Assembly (NCBI GenBank): GCA_009692065.1
Contig: SHZY01000018.1
Coordinates: forward strand, 1 to 54,502
Source: Gemmataceae bacterium
GTDB taxonomy: Bacteria; Planctomycetota; Planctomycetia; Gemmatales; Gemmataceae
DNA: 54,502 nucleotides
Reading direction: 5' to 3'
The position numbers were made by a program, and so were the translations under genes. The notes below the pieces were generated by a model that was not told where the DNA came from, did no database searches, and worked only from the letters and a program-made list of their open reading frames with translations. Positions within the stretch are counted from its first letter, which is position 1. Each line of letters starts with the position of its first letter. Shown piece after piece: positions 35,546 through 43,792 of this stretch.

Positions 35546-35608
35546 GTCCCGCATGAAGGTTCCGATGTTTGGGCGACGTCGGTTCCGGAGTGCGGGACAT
35601 TTTTTTTT
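35546..35608 (+). ncRNA. candidate small structured RNA with intrinsic terminator
   Basis: An 8-bp outer stem (GTCCCGCA 35546-35553 with TGCGGGAC 35591-35598) is followed by nine T (35600-35608). Inside, CCGATGT pairs with ACGTCGG (7 bp with one G-U, loop TTGGGCG), and GG/CC closes a symmetric UU/UU internal loop on the outer side; TGAA faces GGAG as a second internal loop. The whole RNA would be about 63 nt, a single long hairpin starting a few bases after a perfect TATAAT. No reading frame fits. It could be a stand-alone sRNA or, more simply, a terminator with a fortuitous -10 box; the regular internal loops argue for a functional RNA. I do not match it to a known RNA family. Confidence 0.55.
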
Positions 35609-35621
35609 GCGCTACGACAAT

Positions 35622-36283
35622 TCATTTGTCACGTTTGCTGGGCGTTCCGGGTTGGACTGATGCCAGACGATGATAACCTGCTAACGCCTCCTCAAGGGTG
35701 TTGATTTGCCGCGGGGTGAGGAATCGAACTGAGTCGCTGATCCAGGTCGGCATGGTGAAGTTCTCCAGGTCGATCACGCTGCCAAAGGTTGGTCTTTTCG
35801 GCGAACGGGCGCAGGGACGCGCGAACGAGATCGAAAGCGTGGCGAATGCGGGCGGCGCCAGGATGTCTGGCTCCACCGTTTCGCTGGAAATCAAGACGGC
35901 CGCCGGGACCATGGTGGTGAGCTGTGGCCCGAACCATTCACGCGGCGGCTCGTCGGCGAATATCGGCACCTGCGGGGGTTGCGAGCGGGCCACTCGAGCG
36001 TGGCCAGATTTGGTTTCGCTTCAAAGAACAAGACCTGCGGCCTAGCTTGATTCGTGACCTCTTCGGTCACGTAGCCGGGCGTTGGGCCATTGGCAGGGGG
36101 CTGGAATTTGAGCACGGTAGGCGCCGGGGTTCGGATTTCTTGCGGTGGGCCAAGCGCGTTGGGCATGCGATTGACGCTGAGCGGAGATTGCACCAGACCG
36201 ATCTGGGAAGTCAGGCAGCACGCCCAGCCCGCCACGATTAGCCGAAGCAATAAACGCCGTAGGTTTGCGCGAAGTGCGCGCAA
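35622..36283 (-). pseudogene. hypothetical protein with N-terminal hydrophobic segment, frameshifted
   Basis: The start is TTG 36283, decided by GGAGG 6 nt upstream. A hydrophobic segment (LLLRLIVAGWACCLTSQIGL) is followed by a Pro-rich region (PPQEIRTPAPTVLKFQPPAN) and PQVLFFEAKPNLATLE. There the frame leaves a coding-like track; from 35993 the next frame continues naturally with ARSQPPQVPIFADEPPREWF and ends FLTPRQINTLEEALAGYH before TAA/TGA at 35622. One base is missing near 35995. No family recognised; an exported anti-sigma-like or chaperone role would be guesswork. It converges on the small RNA. Confidence 0.6.
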
Positions 36284-36382
36284 TCCCCACCTCCGTCCGG
36301 TTGACGCAGTTTAGCGACTATGTCCAGTAGTAACGGCGGGGAAAAGCGTTTATTGGACGGGTTGTCAACACCACACTCCAGG

Positions 36383-36416
36383 CGCTTGCGGCGTAGCAAG
36401 TGCTACGCCGCAAGCG
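36383..36416. repeat. REP-B palindrome (16-bp arms)
   Basis: CGCTTGCGGCGTAGCA (36383-36398) and its reverse complement (36401-36416), loop 2 nt. It lies just after the stop of the ThuA gene. Confidence 0.95.
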
Positions 36417-36426
36417 GCCAGGCGAA

Positions 36427-37374
36427 TCACGGAATCCGCTCGCCATCCTGATACAGCTTTTCGAGATCGTCCTTCGACGGCGTCTTGCTCGGGATGCCGT
36501 TGGCGGGCACTTCGAGTTTGGAGGTCCAAGCCGCGGCGTTGAGGAGGAGCGTGCGGAAGCTATCGTTGGTGAGGTTGTTGAAGTTGTGGTAGCCGGTGAA
36601 GCCGAAGCCGCGACCGCCGTCGGGGCGAACATAGGCCCAGGCGACGTGCTGCGGCTTGCCGGCCTTGACCGCGTCGAGCGCATCCTGGTTGCCGTTGTGC
36701 GCGCCGGGCTTGCCGCCGTTCCATCGTTTCGAAACGGTCTCCACGGGCGCCACCGCGGACAGGACTGGCGTGACCCCCTTCATGTCGTTTACGAACCGCA
36801 TGTGAAAGTACCATTCATCATTGACGGCGAACGGCTTGACGCCGCGCGTGGTTTCGTGTTCGGGGATCTTGTCAAACTTCGGGGTCCAATGCGGGTTGAC
36901 GGACCAATACGGCTCGAAGTAGCCGCCCATGAACTTGAGAAACTGCTCGCCTTGCTTGCCCTTGTTGACCTCGACGCCGTAGTGAATGGCCATGAAGCCG
37001 GCGCCGCGCTCGACGGCGGCCTGGATGTTCTTGTCTTCCGCCGCCCGGCCGCCGTGGTTGAGGAGCACGATGACGCAATCGGCATGCGACAGATCCTTGG
37101 GCCAGGCGGTGTGCTTGTGGACGACGGCGAACGCGTTGAGGTAATTCGCGTTGAGAGTTTGTGCCAGGTAGACGGCGCCGGCCTTGAACTCGTGATTGCC
37201 CTTGCCGCCGTGCGTGCCAGCGTCGGCGATGATGACGATCTTCTTGACGCTCGAGGCCGCCTTCTTTTGGGCGGCATAATTGAAGATGTCGCGAGCTCTT
37301 TCGCCTGCTGTCGCCGGCAGAACAATCACGGCGGCGAGAACGCAAACGCACGCCCAGCGGAAGAGGATTTTCAT
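36427..37374 (-). CDS. secreted ThuA-like domain protein, 315 aa
   Basis: Signal peptide (residues 1-23, ending ATAG). A class-I glutamine amidotransferase-like ThuA fold follows: KKIVIIADAGTHGGKGNHEF, DCVIVLLNHGGRAAED, GAGFMAIHYGVE, TPVLSAVAPVETV and FGFTGYHNFNNLTNDSFRTL. The family takes part in sugar (trehalose-type) use in some bacteria and is common in planctomycetes; no catalytic proof here. GGGAG lies 7 nt before ATG 37374. It stands alone between two palindromes. Confidence 0.88.
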   Translation of the reverse strand: MKILFRWACVCVLAAVIVLPATAGERARDIFNYAAQKKAASSVKKIVIIADAGTHGGKGNHEFKAGAVYLAQTLNANYLNAFAVVHKHTAWPKDLSHADCVIVLLNHGGRAAEDKNIQAAVERGAGFMAIHYGVEVNKGKQGEQFLKFMGGYFEPYWSVNPHWTPKFDKIPEHETTRGVKPFAVNDEWYFHMRFVNDMKGVTPVLSAVAPVETVSKRWNGGKPGAHNGNQDALDAVKAGKPQHVAWAYVRPDGGRGFGFTGYHNFNNLTNDSFRTLLLNAAAWTSKLEVPANGIPSKTPSKDDLEKLYQDGERIP

Positions 37375-37472
37375 GGATTGGCTCCCAGGTGCGAGGGTGG
37401 TGTGATACAGTGTCGTGATGGCGATTATATGCGGCGGCCGGGCCCTGTCCCCTCTGCCCTTCGTAAATGAGT

Positions 37473-37630
37473 CTCACGCAAAGGCGCAAAGGCGCAAAGG
37501 CGGAGGAGAGGAAGAAAAAGGTTCGTTCTGCGCGATGAAATTGCACAAGTCAATCGGGTTTTGGAATCCCCGCAGCCTCGATCCTAGAAGACTCGCCTTA
37601 TTTCTTTGCGCCTTGGCGCCTTTGCGTGAG
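37473..37630. repeat. inverted repeat P5, CGCAAAGG-type
   Basis: Left arm 37473-37499 (CTCACGCAAAGGCGCAAAGG...) contains tandem GGCGCAAA units; right arm 37604-37630 (CTTTGCGCCTTGGCGCC...GTGAG) is its near reverse complement, about 104 bp apart. It occupies most of the gap between the divergent ThuA and sigma genes. Confidence 0.9.
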
Positions 37631-37691
37631 CTCTTCTTCTCGGTTGCGCGCGCTCCGTCCGCAAATGGCGTCATGTTTTTAGGACGTGATG

Positions 37692-38266
37692 ATGATCGAA
37701 GCGGATAACACCCTGGTCAGGCGTGCTCAGAACGGCGATCGCACGGCGATCGCACGGCGTTCGAGGAGCTCGTGCGCCGCACGTCCCGGCTTGTGTTCAC
37801 ACGCCTCTACCTAGCAACCGGCGATACGCATCAGACCGAGGACTTGCTGCAAGAAACGCTGTTGACGGCGTATCGCACCCTGGGGCAACTGGATGACCCT
37901 GAGAAGTTTCGACCGTGGCTTTTGCGGATCGCGATGAACGCGTCCATCGACGCTGTCCGCCACGATACGCGCAAGAAACGCACGCAGCCGTCCGAGCCCG
38001 AGCGCCAGCGTGGAGAAGCCCCGGATCCTGCGGACATCGCCGAGCGTGAAGAGATGCGGCAAAAGGTTCTTGAGGTGCTGCGGACGTTGCCGGAAGAGTA
38101 CCGCGTGCCGATCATGCTCCGTTATTTGGTCGGCGCCGATTACGACGCGATTCAACAGCAGATGGGTTTGTCGAATGGTTTCCTGCGTGGTCTGTTGCAC
38201 CGCGGCATGGAACGGATGCGCGCGGAAATGCAGAAGGTGTTGGGTGCGGATTATCCGCAGACGTAG
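37692..38266 (+). pseudogene. ECF sigma factor with 11-bp duplication frameshift
   Basis: From ATG 37692 (AGGA 7 nt upstream) the frame reads MIEADNTLVRRAQNGDRTA, the usual sigma region 1-2 start. Then GGCGATCGCAC occurs twice in tandem (37734-37755). Removing one copy restores NGDRTAFEELVRRTSRLVFT and continues into region 2 (DLLQETLLTAYRTLGQLDDP, FRPWLLRIAMNASID) and region 4 (EEYRVPIMLRYLVGADYDAI, then the HTH and MERMRAEM). The linker contains [10 protein letters not shown], encoded by the P1 word. GTG 37772 could restart translation in the right frame and still cover most of region 2. A zf-HC2 protein, probably its anti-sigma factor, follows. Confidence 0.8.
37991..38010. repeat. P1 word inside the sigma linker
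   Basis: TCCGAGCCCGAGCGCCAGCG, identical to the first 20 bp of the P1 arm at 9754. It is in frame and encodes SEPERQR between sigma regions 2 and 4. Confidence 0.92.
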
Positions 38267-38271
38267 GAAAT

Positions 38272-38329
38272 CGCCGTTCTTCGTTTAGCGCCCGTGTGAC
38301 GCCACGCGGGCGCTAAACGAAGAACGGCG
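38272..38329. repeat. REP-A palindrome between sigma and anti-sigma genes
   Basis: Arms 38272-38294 and 38307-38329 are perfect 23-bp reverse complements (core TTCGTTTAGCGCCCG), loop 12 nt. It lies 6 bp after the sigma stop and 20 bp before ATG 38350, so it would fold in the mRNA between the two coupled genes. Confidence 0.95.
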
Positions 38330-38349
38330 ACCGAAAAGGGAAAACTACC

Positions 38350-41217
38350 ATGACCGATCACCAATGGCTCAAAGAAAACCTCGACGCCTTCTTCGCCGAC
38401 GGCCTGGACGCTGCCGAGCGTGAGCGCGCTCAGAAGCATCTGGCCGCGTGCGCGGATTGCGCCCGGATTCACAAGGAAACGCAAGCACTGGAGACCTATA
38501 TGACGGACCTATTTGCCGACGCCCGCCCCGACACTCGCCTGGAAGACCGCGCCATTCGCCGGCTGCCCAAAGTCCCGGTGGCGCGGCCAAGCTGGCTGCG
38601 CTTCGCCATCGCCGCCGCCGCGGTCGTGGTGCTCGGCGTGTTCGGCACCATCGTGCAAGCCGTCGTTCTCAACAGCGACCTGGGCTTCCCGGGGGCGAAC
38701 GACCGCACGGTTGCGAGCAACAACCTGAAGCAACTGGCGTTCTGGCGATCCGATGCCAACGCGACCTTTACAACGGTTGGGCAGAAAATTGGCGGCGCCA
38801 GCGGCGGGGAGGGCAAAGAGAACGACATCCGCGTGTTGGATTCCTCAGGCAGCATTAAGAATGATCTCGCCACGCCGCTCGCCCTGATAACGGATGGCGT
38901 TTCCAAGACCCAGGAGTTCGACAAGGAAATTCAATACGACGTCGATCGCATCTCCGACGTCAGCGTGCCGGGCAGCATCCTGAACGCGACGACCCGCATC
39001 CAGGATGACGCGAGGCTGAAGAAGCGGATCGATCCGAGCGACCTCTACAATATCACGACGCGCCCGGCTGGCGGCGATGGCCGTGTGGAAATCGGCTCCC
39101 TCGGAAATTCAAAGCGAACGCCCAATGTCGGGGCTGGAGCGGGACTCGAAACGAACGGTACCTTCTACGGCCGCAGCGACGCCGCGAAGGAATACGCGGA
39201 GGCGCAAGGGATTAGTTCGGGCAAGGTTGATCCGTCCCCACAAGGAGGAAGCCAACGAGTTCATTTTGCACCAGTCTTTGTGAGCCCGGAGATGGGATGG
39301 GCGGTTCCTAATCAGGGGATGACGAAATCCAACCAAGGGTACTTCATGAATTCCCTCATCCCCGCGAAGCCGGGCGCTCCGGGAGATCCGCCGGCTCTGT
39401 CGATAAATAGTCCGCCTGGTTCGGATACGCCCAAGAAGGAATCCCCGAAGGACTCGCCGCCCGAGAAGAACCCCGAATCCGAAATCATCGCCAAGGACAA
39501 GCAGGAGCAGCCCCCCGTAGAAACGGGCCGCAAGATTATCCGCACCGGCGAATTGGAGTTCGAGGTCGAGTCGTTCGACAAGGCCGTCGATATCGTCCCC
39601 TCGCTCATCTACGCCGTCAAGGGGGGCATGAAGCTGAAGGACGACAGCGACAAGTAGAAGAACGGCAAGACCAAGGGCTTCGTGGTCGTGCGCATGCCGC
39701 CGGAGCATCTCGACAAGTTCGTCAAGGACCTGCGCGTCGCGCTCGGTAAGGTCGGCGAATTGAAGACGTAGCGCATCGGCAGCGCCGACGTCACCAAGCA
39801 CTACACCGACACCGCGAACGAGCTGCGGGCTGCCCGGGCCGTCGAGAAACGCTTGCTCGACATCATCGACAAGGGCAAGGGGGATCTCAAGGACCTGATC
39901 GCCGCCGAGCGCGAGCTGGGCGTATGGCGCACCAAGATCGAGAAGATGGAAGGCGAAATCCGCTACTACGACAACCAGGTCGCCCTCTCGACCTTGACAA
40001 TCAACCTCGTCGAGAAAGACATCCTGACGCCGTCGGCTCTCGTGGTGAACGCGAAGGAGCAATGGCGCGTCGAAGTCGATAACGTGCCGACCGCACGGCA
40101 AACCACCGAGAAGGCGGTCGCCGATTTGCAGGGCCGGCTCATCAAGTCCGACGAGAAGCAGCACCCCGCCGGCCAGGTCGAGGCGATCATCCATGCTGAG
40201 ATTCCGCCCGCCAAGAAGGACGCGTTCCGCGATATCCTCAAGAAGCTCGGCATCCCGTCGGCTCATGAGGCGTCGCAATCGCAGACCACTGAAGGGGGCT
40301 CGGGCCGCCCGCTCGATCTCAAGGCCCGCACCAATGACGTCGTCTTCGAGATCACGCTGAACAACGTCGTCAACATTCGGCCCAAGAACAGCGTGGTGCT
40401 CGACCTCGCCAGCAAGGACGTGTCGGCCAACTACCACAAGCTGCGCGACGCGATCCTCACCCAGTTCAAGGGGCAGCTTCGCGACGGCAAGCTGAACGAG
40501 CCGGACAAGCAAAAGGTGACCGCGTTCCTCGAATTCAACGTGCCGACCGACAAAAAGGAGGCCATGGACAAGCTGATCGCCGAGGCCGGGCCGTTCCTCA
40601 GGCGTGAGAACGTGCAGGCGGCGATCACCGATATCTCGACGGAGCAGAAGTCCGGTTATTTCGTCAGCCTCTACAGCGTGGCGACGATCGCCCCGCGCGA
40701 GAAGGTGGTCTTGAGGCTCGACGATGTCGTCGACGTGAAGGCGAAGGCCGTCGAGCTGGCGGAAATGGCACGCACGAAAAACGGGCAAGTCAGCAAACCC
40801 GCGAGCGGCCTGACGCAGCAAGGGCAGACGACGGCACACCTGGTGATGCGCGTGCCCTTGAGCGCCAATGAGACGCTGGTCGGCCAGTTCATGAAGGAAG
40901 GAAAGGTCGTCGCCTGGAACCAGACGCCGAACCCGAAGGCCCCAGACAACGAACTGGCGACCGCGGAAATCGACGTGACGCTTCTAGGCGGCATCCCGAT
41001 CGTCCCCAGCGATGAAGGGCTAGGCAAGAAGATCAGCTCCGGCCTTTACATGGCTTTTTGGGTGTTCTCGAATTGCATCGTGGTCGTCATCATCGGCATC
41101 GGCGGCGTCTTGCCCTGGGTGCTGACAATCTGGCTCGGCTACAAGGCGGTGTGCTGGCTGACCGGCAGCGCCAAACAGGTGACGGTTGTGCAAGGTCCTC
41201 CCGCGGCGAAGCCCTGA
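38350..41217 (+). pseudogene. zf-HC2/DUF4349 membrane protein with two in-frame amber stops
   Basis: One frame of 955 codons. Residues 30-37 (HLAACADC) are a zf-HC2 anti-sigma motif; a transmembrane helix follows at about 82-106. The DUF4349 part begins KIIRTGELEFEVESFDKAVD and, after TAG at 39655-39657 (codon 436) and TAG at 39769-39771 (codon 474), goes on with KNGKTKGFVVVRMPPEHLDK, RIGSADVTKHYTDTANELRA, ERELGVWRTKIEKMEGEIRY and a C-terminal membrane region (YMAFWVFSNCIVVVIIGIGG). Both stops stand where Gln fits. The product would stop before the coiled coil. It follows the ECF sigma gene and probably binds it through the zf-HC2 domain at the membrane. Confidence 0.82.
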
Positions 41218-41222
41218 ATTGG

Positions 41223-41316
41223 TTAGCCACGGAAGAAACACGGAAAATACCAGGGAACAGCAAAACAGCCACCCCGGTATTCTTCCGTGTTCTTTCCGTG
41301 TTTCTTCCGTGGCTAA
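41223..41316. repeat. inverted repeat P6, ACGGAAGAAACACGG-type
   Basis: TTAGCCACGGAAGAAACACG... (41223-41246) and its exact 24-bp reverse complement (41293-41316), 46 bp apart. It fills the gap between two convergent genes; similar words are known from many bacteria with large genomes. Confidence 0.95.
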
Positions 41317-41323
41317 TTCTCTT

Positions 41324-43777
41324 TCAATGCACCAGCATGAAATCGCGGCTATTCAGGAGCACCCAGAACAAATCTTGCACCGCCTCGGCACGCCGCTCGC
41401 TGTGCCGCTTCAAAAATTCCGAGGCCACCTTCATCTCCGCGTCGCTCGGATGCCGGGCGATTGACCAAAGGTACAACTCCGTCACGACTTGCTGATCGGT
41501 TTTCTTTTCGCGAGCCAGGATGCCGGCCCGGCCATTCGGGTTGACGACGCGCGCCTGGATCGCCTTGCCGTTCAAGAAATGTAGCGCTTGCAGCATGTTG
41601 GAACCATTGTCGCGCTCGCACTCGCACGCTTCCATGCGCTGCGATTTGCCGAACAGACGCAAGAACGCGTTCTCGCTGTTGGCGTCCGGCAGCTGGGCAG
41701 CGCGGAAGCCGGCGGGAGCGCCGGGGAAGTTCTCCGGCACCGCTGTTGCCTGGATCAGCGAATCCAGGAGCGCCTCGGCCGGAATGCGGCGTGGGATGGT
41801 GTGCGAGAAGTTCTGCTCGTCGTGCTTATTGGAAGCCGTCGGAATGCTGGAACGCTGGTAGGTTGCGCTGGTGATGATACGTTTCATGAGGTGGCGGACG
41901 TCGAACTTGGCGTCCAGAAAATCCTTGGTCAAGGCGTCGAGCAATTCCGGGTTGATCGGCGGGTTGGTGCTGCGGATGTCGTCCACCGGCTCGATGATGC
42001 CGCGATGGAAGAAGTAGCTCCAGTAGCGGTTGACCAGTCCGCGCGCGAAGAACGGGTTCTTGGGCGTGGTGAGCCAGTTGGCATACGCCTCGCGGCGATC
42101 GACGTTCAGAGCCAGTTTGGGCTCGTCGCCGCCCAAAAACTTCGGCGGTTGGGGCCGACCCGAGCGTGGGTTGCCGGAGTTGCCGACTGCGAGATTGAGC
42201 TGGATGAATTTTGCGTTCTGCACCCCTTGCGGCGCGCGGATGTCGGGCCGGATACTGACCTGGTTGAAGAAGCTCGCCAGGCCGTAGTAGTCGGCTTGCG
42301 TCCAATTTTCCAACGGGTGGCTATGGCAACGGGCACACAACATGCGAACGCCGCAGAAGACCTGGGTGGCGCGTTCGAGTGTGTCGTTGGTGTCCTTCGA
42401 GATGGCGAAGTAGACACTCGCCGGGTCGTCGGCTGCGCCGCCACGGGCGGTCAGGATTTTGCGAGCGAATTCGTCCATCGGCAGGTTGGATGAGACGGCG
42501 CCGCGAATCCACTCGCGGAACAAATACACCGACGGCTGGCTGGCACTCGTGCGCGAGTTCTGCAGCAAATCGCCCCATTTGAGCGACCAGTGATCGATGA
42601 ATTCCGACCGGGCGAAGAGTGTATCGATGAGCTTGTCGCGTTTCTTGGCGTCCTTGTCGGCCAGGAACGCCTTGATCTCGTCGGGTTTCGGCTGGATGCC
42701 GATCAGATCGAGATGGACGCGGCGCAGAAACTCCTCATCGTTGGCCAGCGGCGACGGCGTGATCTTCAGGCGATTGAGCTTTTCGATCACGTGCTTGTCG
42801 ATGAAGCTATCCTGCGGCGCCGGCGTGGCTGTGAACTTGGCGTCGGCCTTGAGCACCATGACGCTGGTGGCGGCAAACACGCGCTCGAAACGCGCGACGA
42901 TGGCGGTCTCGCCAGGATCCCCGGCGACGACCATGCCCTCGCCCTCGACGTCGGCGTATTGATTGTTGTTCGCGGTCAGGATGCCCAGGCGCGTCACGTC
43001 TCGCGATACGCCGTTGTCGTACTGGGCGATGAGCTGGACGCGATGCTTCTGGCCGGGCTTCAAGACGAGCTTGTCGGGCAAGAGACGCACGGAGACGACT
43101 TCGGCTTTGTCGGCGAGATCGCCGGGGGCGCCTTGCTGGATCCACTTATTCACGATTTCGTAGGAGAGGCTATTGCGCGCGAAGCGGACGCCGCCTTCGT
43201 GGGGCGAGTCGCCGGCCGGCTTCGATAGTAGAAGGCTCGTCTCGGGTGATTGAAAGTTGAGACGGCGCGTCATCGAATCCCTGGTGATTGCCAGGAAGTC
43301 GAGGTCCGGATCGGCCCCGCGCAAGGACAGCTTGAAGCCGTTCTTGCCGAGCGAATAGCCGTGGCAGCCACCGGAATTGCAGCCGCCGCGTGACAGCACC
43401 GGCATCACCTCGTGGCGAAAACTCATCGGCGGTTCGGTCGGCGGCAACTGCACCTTGACGGCAACCGTCTTCGTGACGCCGGCAACGTTGACAGTGATCT
43501 GCGTACTACCATTGGCGATGGGGCGTACCCAGCCCTCCGCATCGACGCTGGCGATCTTCGGATCGGCACTCGCGTACTTGGCTTGCGTCCGCAGATCGAG
43601 GGCGAAACCATCGACAGACGCGCCGAGCACCTGCAGCGTGTGTGGGTGCCGTTGATGCTTGATCTCGATGGCGGCCGGTTGGACAGTGACCGAGCCGGGG
43701 ACGGCGATTTCCTGGGCTCGAACAGTGGTCGCCGCGAAAACGACCAGCAACAACGAAATGGCCTTTCGAAACATCAT
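41324..43777 (-). CDS. DUF1549/DUF1553 planctomycete cytochrome-type protein with Ig-like domain, 817 aa
   Basis: Signal peptide (residues 1-21). A bacterial Ig-like (BIG2) domain at about 25-112 is followed by a heme-type site CNSGGCHGYS (C-x4-C-H, typical of this subgroup) with GKNGFKLSLRG; then DUF1549 (FIDKHVIEKLNRL, RRVHLDLIGIQP, ARCHSHPLENWTQADYYGLA) and DUF1553 (NPFFARGLVNRYWSYFFHRG, RIITSATYQRSS, LFGKSQRMEACECERDNGSN). A secreted, probably heme-bound protein; reaction unknown. It is the last gene of the operon with the PPC-like and DUF1501 proteins, the standard trio in planctomycetes. Confidence 0.92.
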   Translation of the reverse strand: MMFRKAISLLLVVFAATTVRAQEIAVPGSVTVQPAAIEIKHQRHPHTLQVLGASVDGFALDLRTQAKYASADPKIASVDAEGWVRPIANGSTQITVNVAGVTKTVAVKVQLPPTEPPMSFRHEVMPVLSRGGCNSGGCHGYSLGKNGFKLSLRGADPDLDFLAITRDSMTRRLNFQSPETSLLLSKPAGDSPHEGGVRFARNSLSYEIVNKWIQQGAPGDLADKAEVVSVRLLPDKLVLKPGQKHRVQLIAQYDNGVSRDVTRLGILTANNNQYADVEGEGMVVAGDPGETAIVARFERVFAATSVMVLKADAKFTATPAPQDSFIDKHVIEKLNRLKITPSPLANDEEFLRRVHLDLIGIQPKPDEIKAFLADKDAKKRDKLIDTLFARSEFIDHWSLKWGDLLQNSRTSASQPSVYLFREWIRGAVSSNLPMDEFARKILTARGGAADDPASVYFAISKDTNDTLERATQVFCGVRMLCARCHSHPLENWTQADYYGLASFFNQVSIRPDIRAPQGVQNAKFIQLNLAVGNSGNPRSGRPQPPKFLGGDEPKLALNVDRREAYANWLTTPKNPFFARGLVNRYWSYFFHRGIIEPVDDIRSTNPPINPELLDALTKDFLDAKFDVRHLMKRIITSATYQRSSIPTASNKHDEQNFSHTIPRRIPAEALLDSLIQATAVPENFPGAPAGFRAAQLPDANSENAFLRLFGKSQRMEACECERDNGSNMLQALHFLNGKAIQARVVNPNGRAGILAREKKTDQQVVTELYLWSIARHPSDAEMKVASEFLKRHSERRAEAVQDLFWVLLNSRDFMLVH

Positions 43778-43792
43778 GGCTAGGTCCTTCGA

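Noticed and set aside
39109..40839. 576-codon minus-strand frame opposite the DUF4349 gene
   Set aside because: Same argument: the DUF4349 and membrane motifs lie on the plus strand.
28210..41217. A changed genetic code with TAG read as Gln
   Set aside because: Several genes end naturally at TAG (SDR at 10587, HTH gene at 15016, esterase at 22991, last gene at 54477), so TAG is a working stop here.
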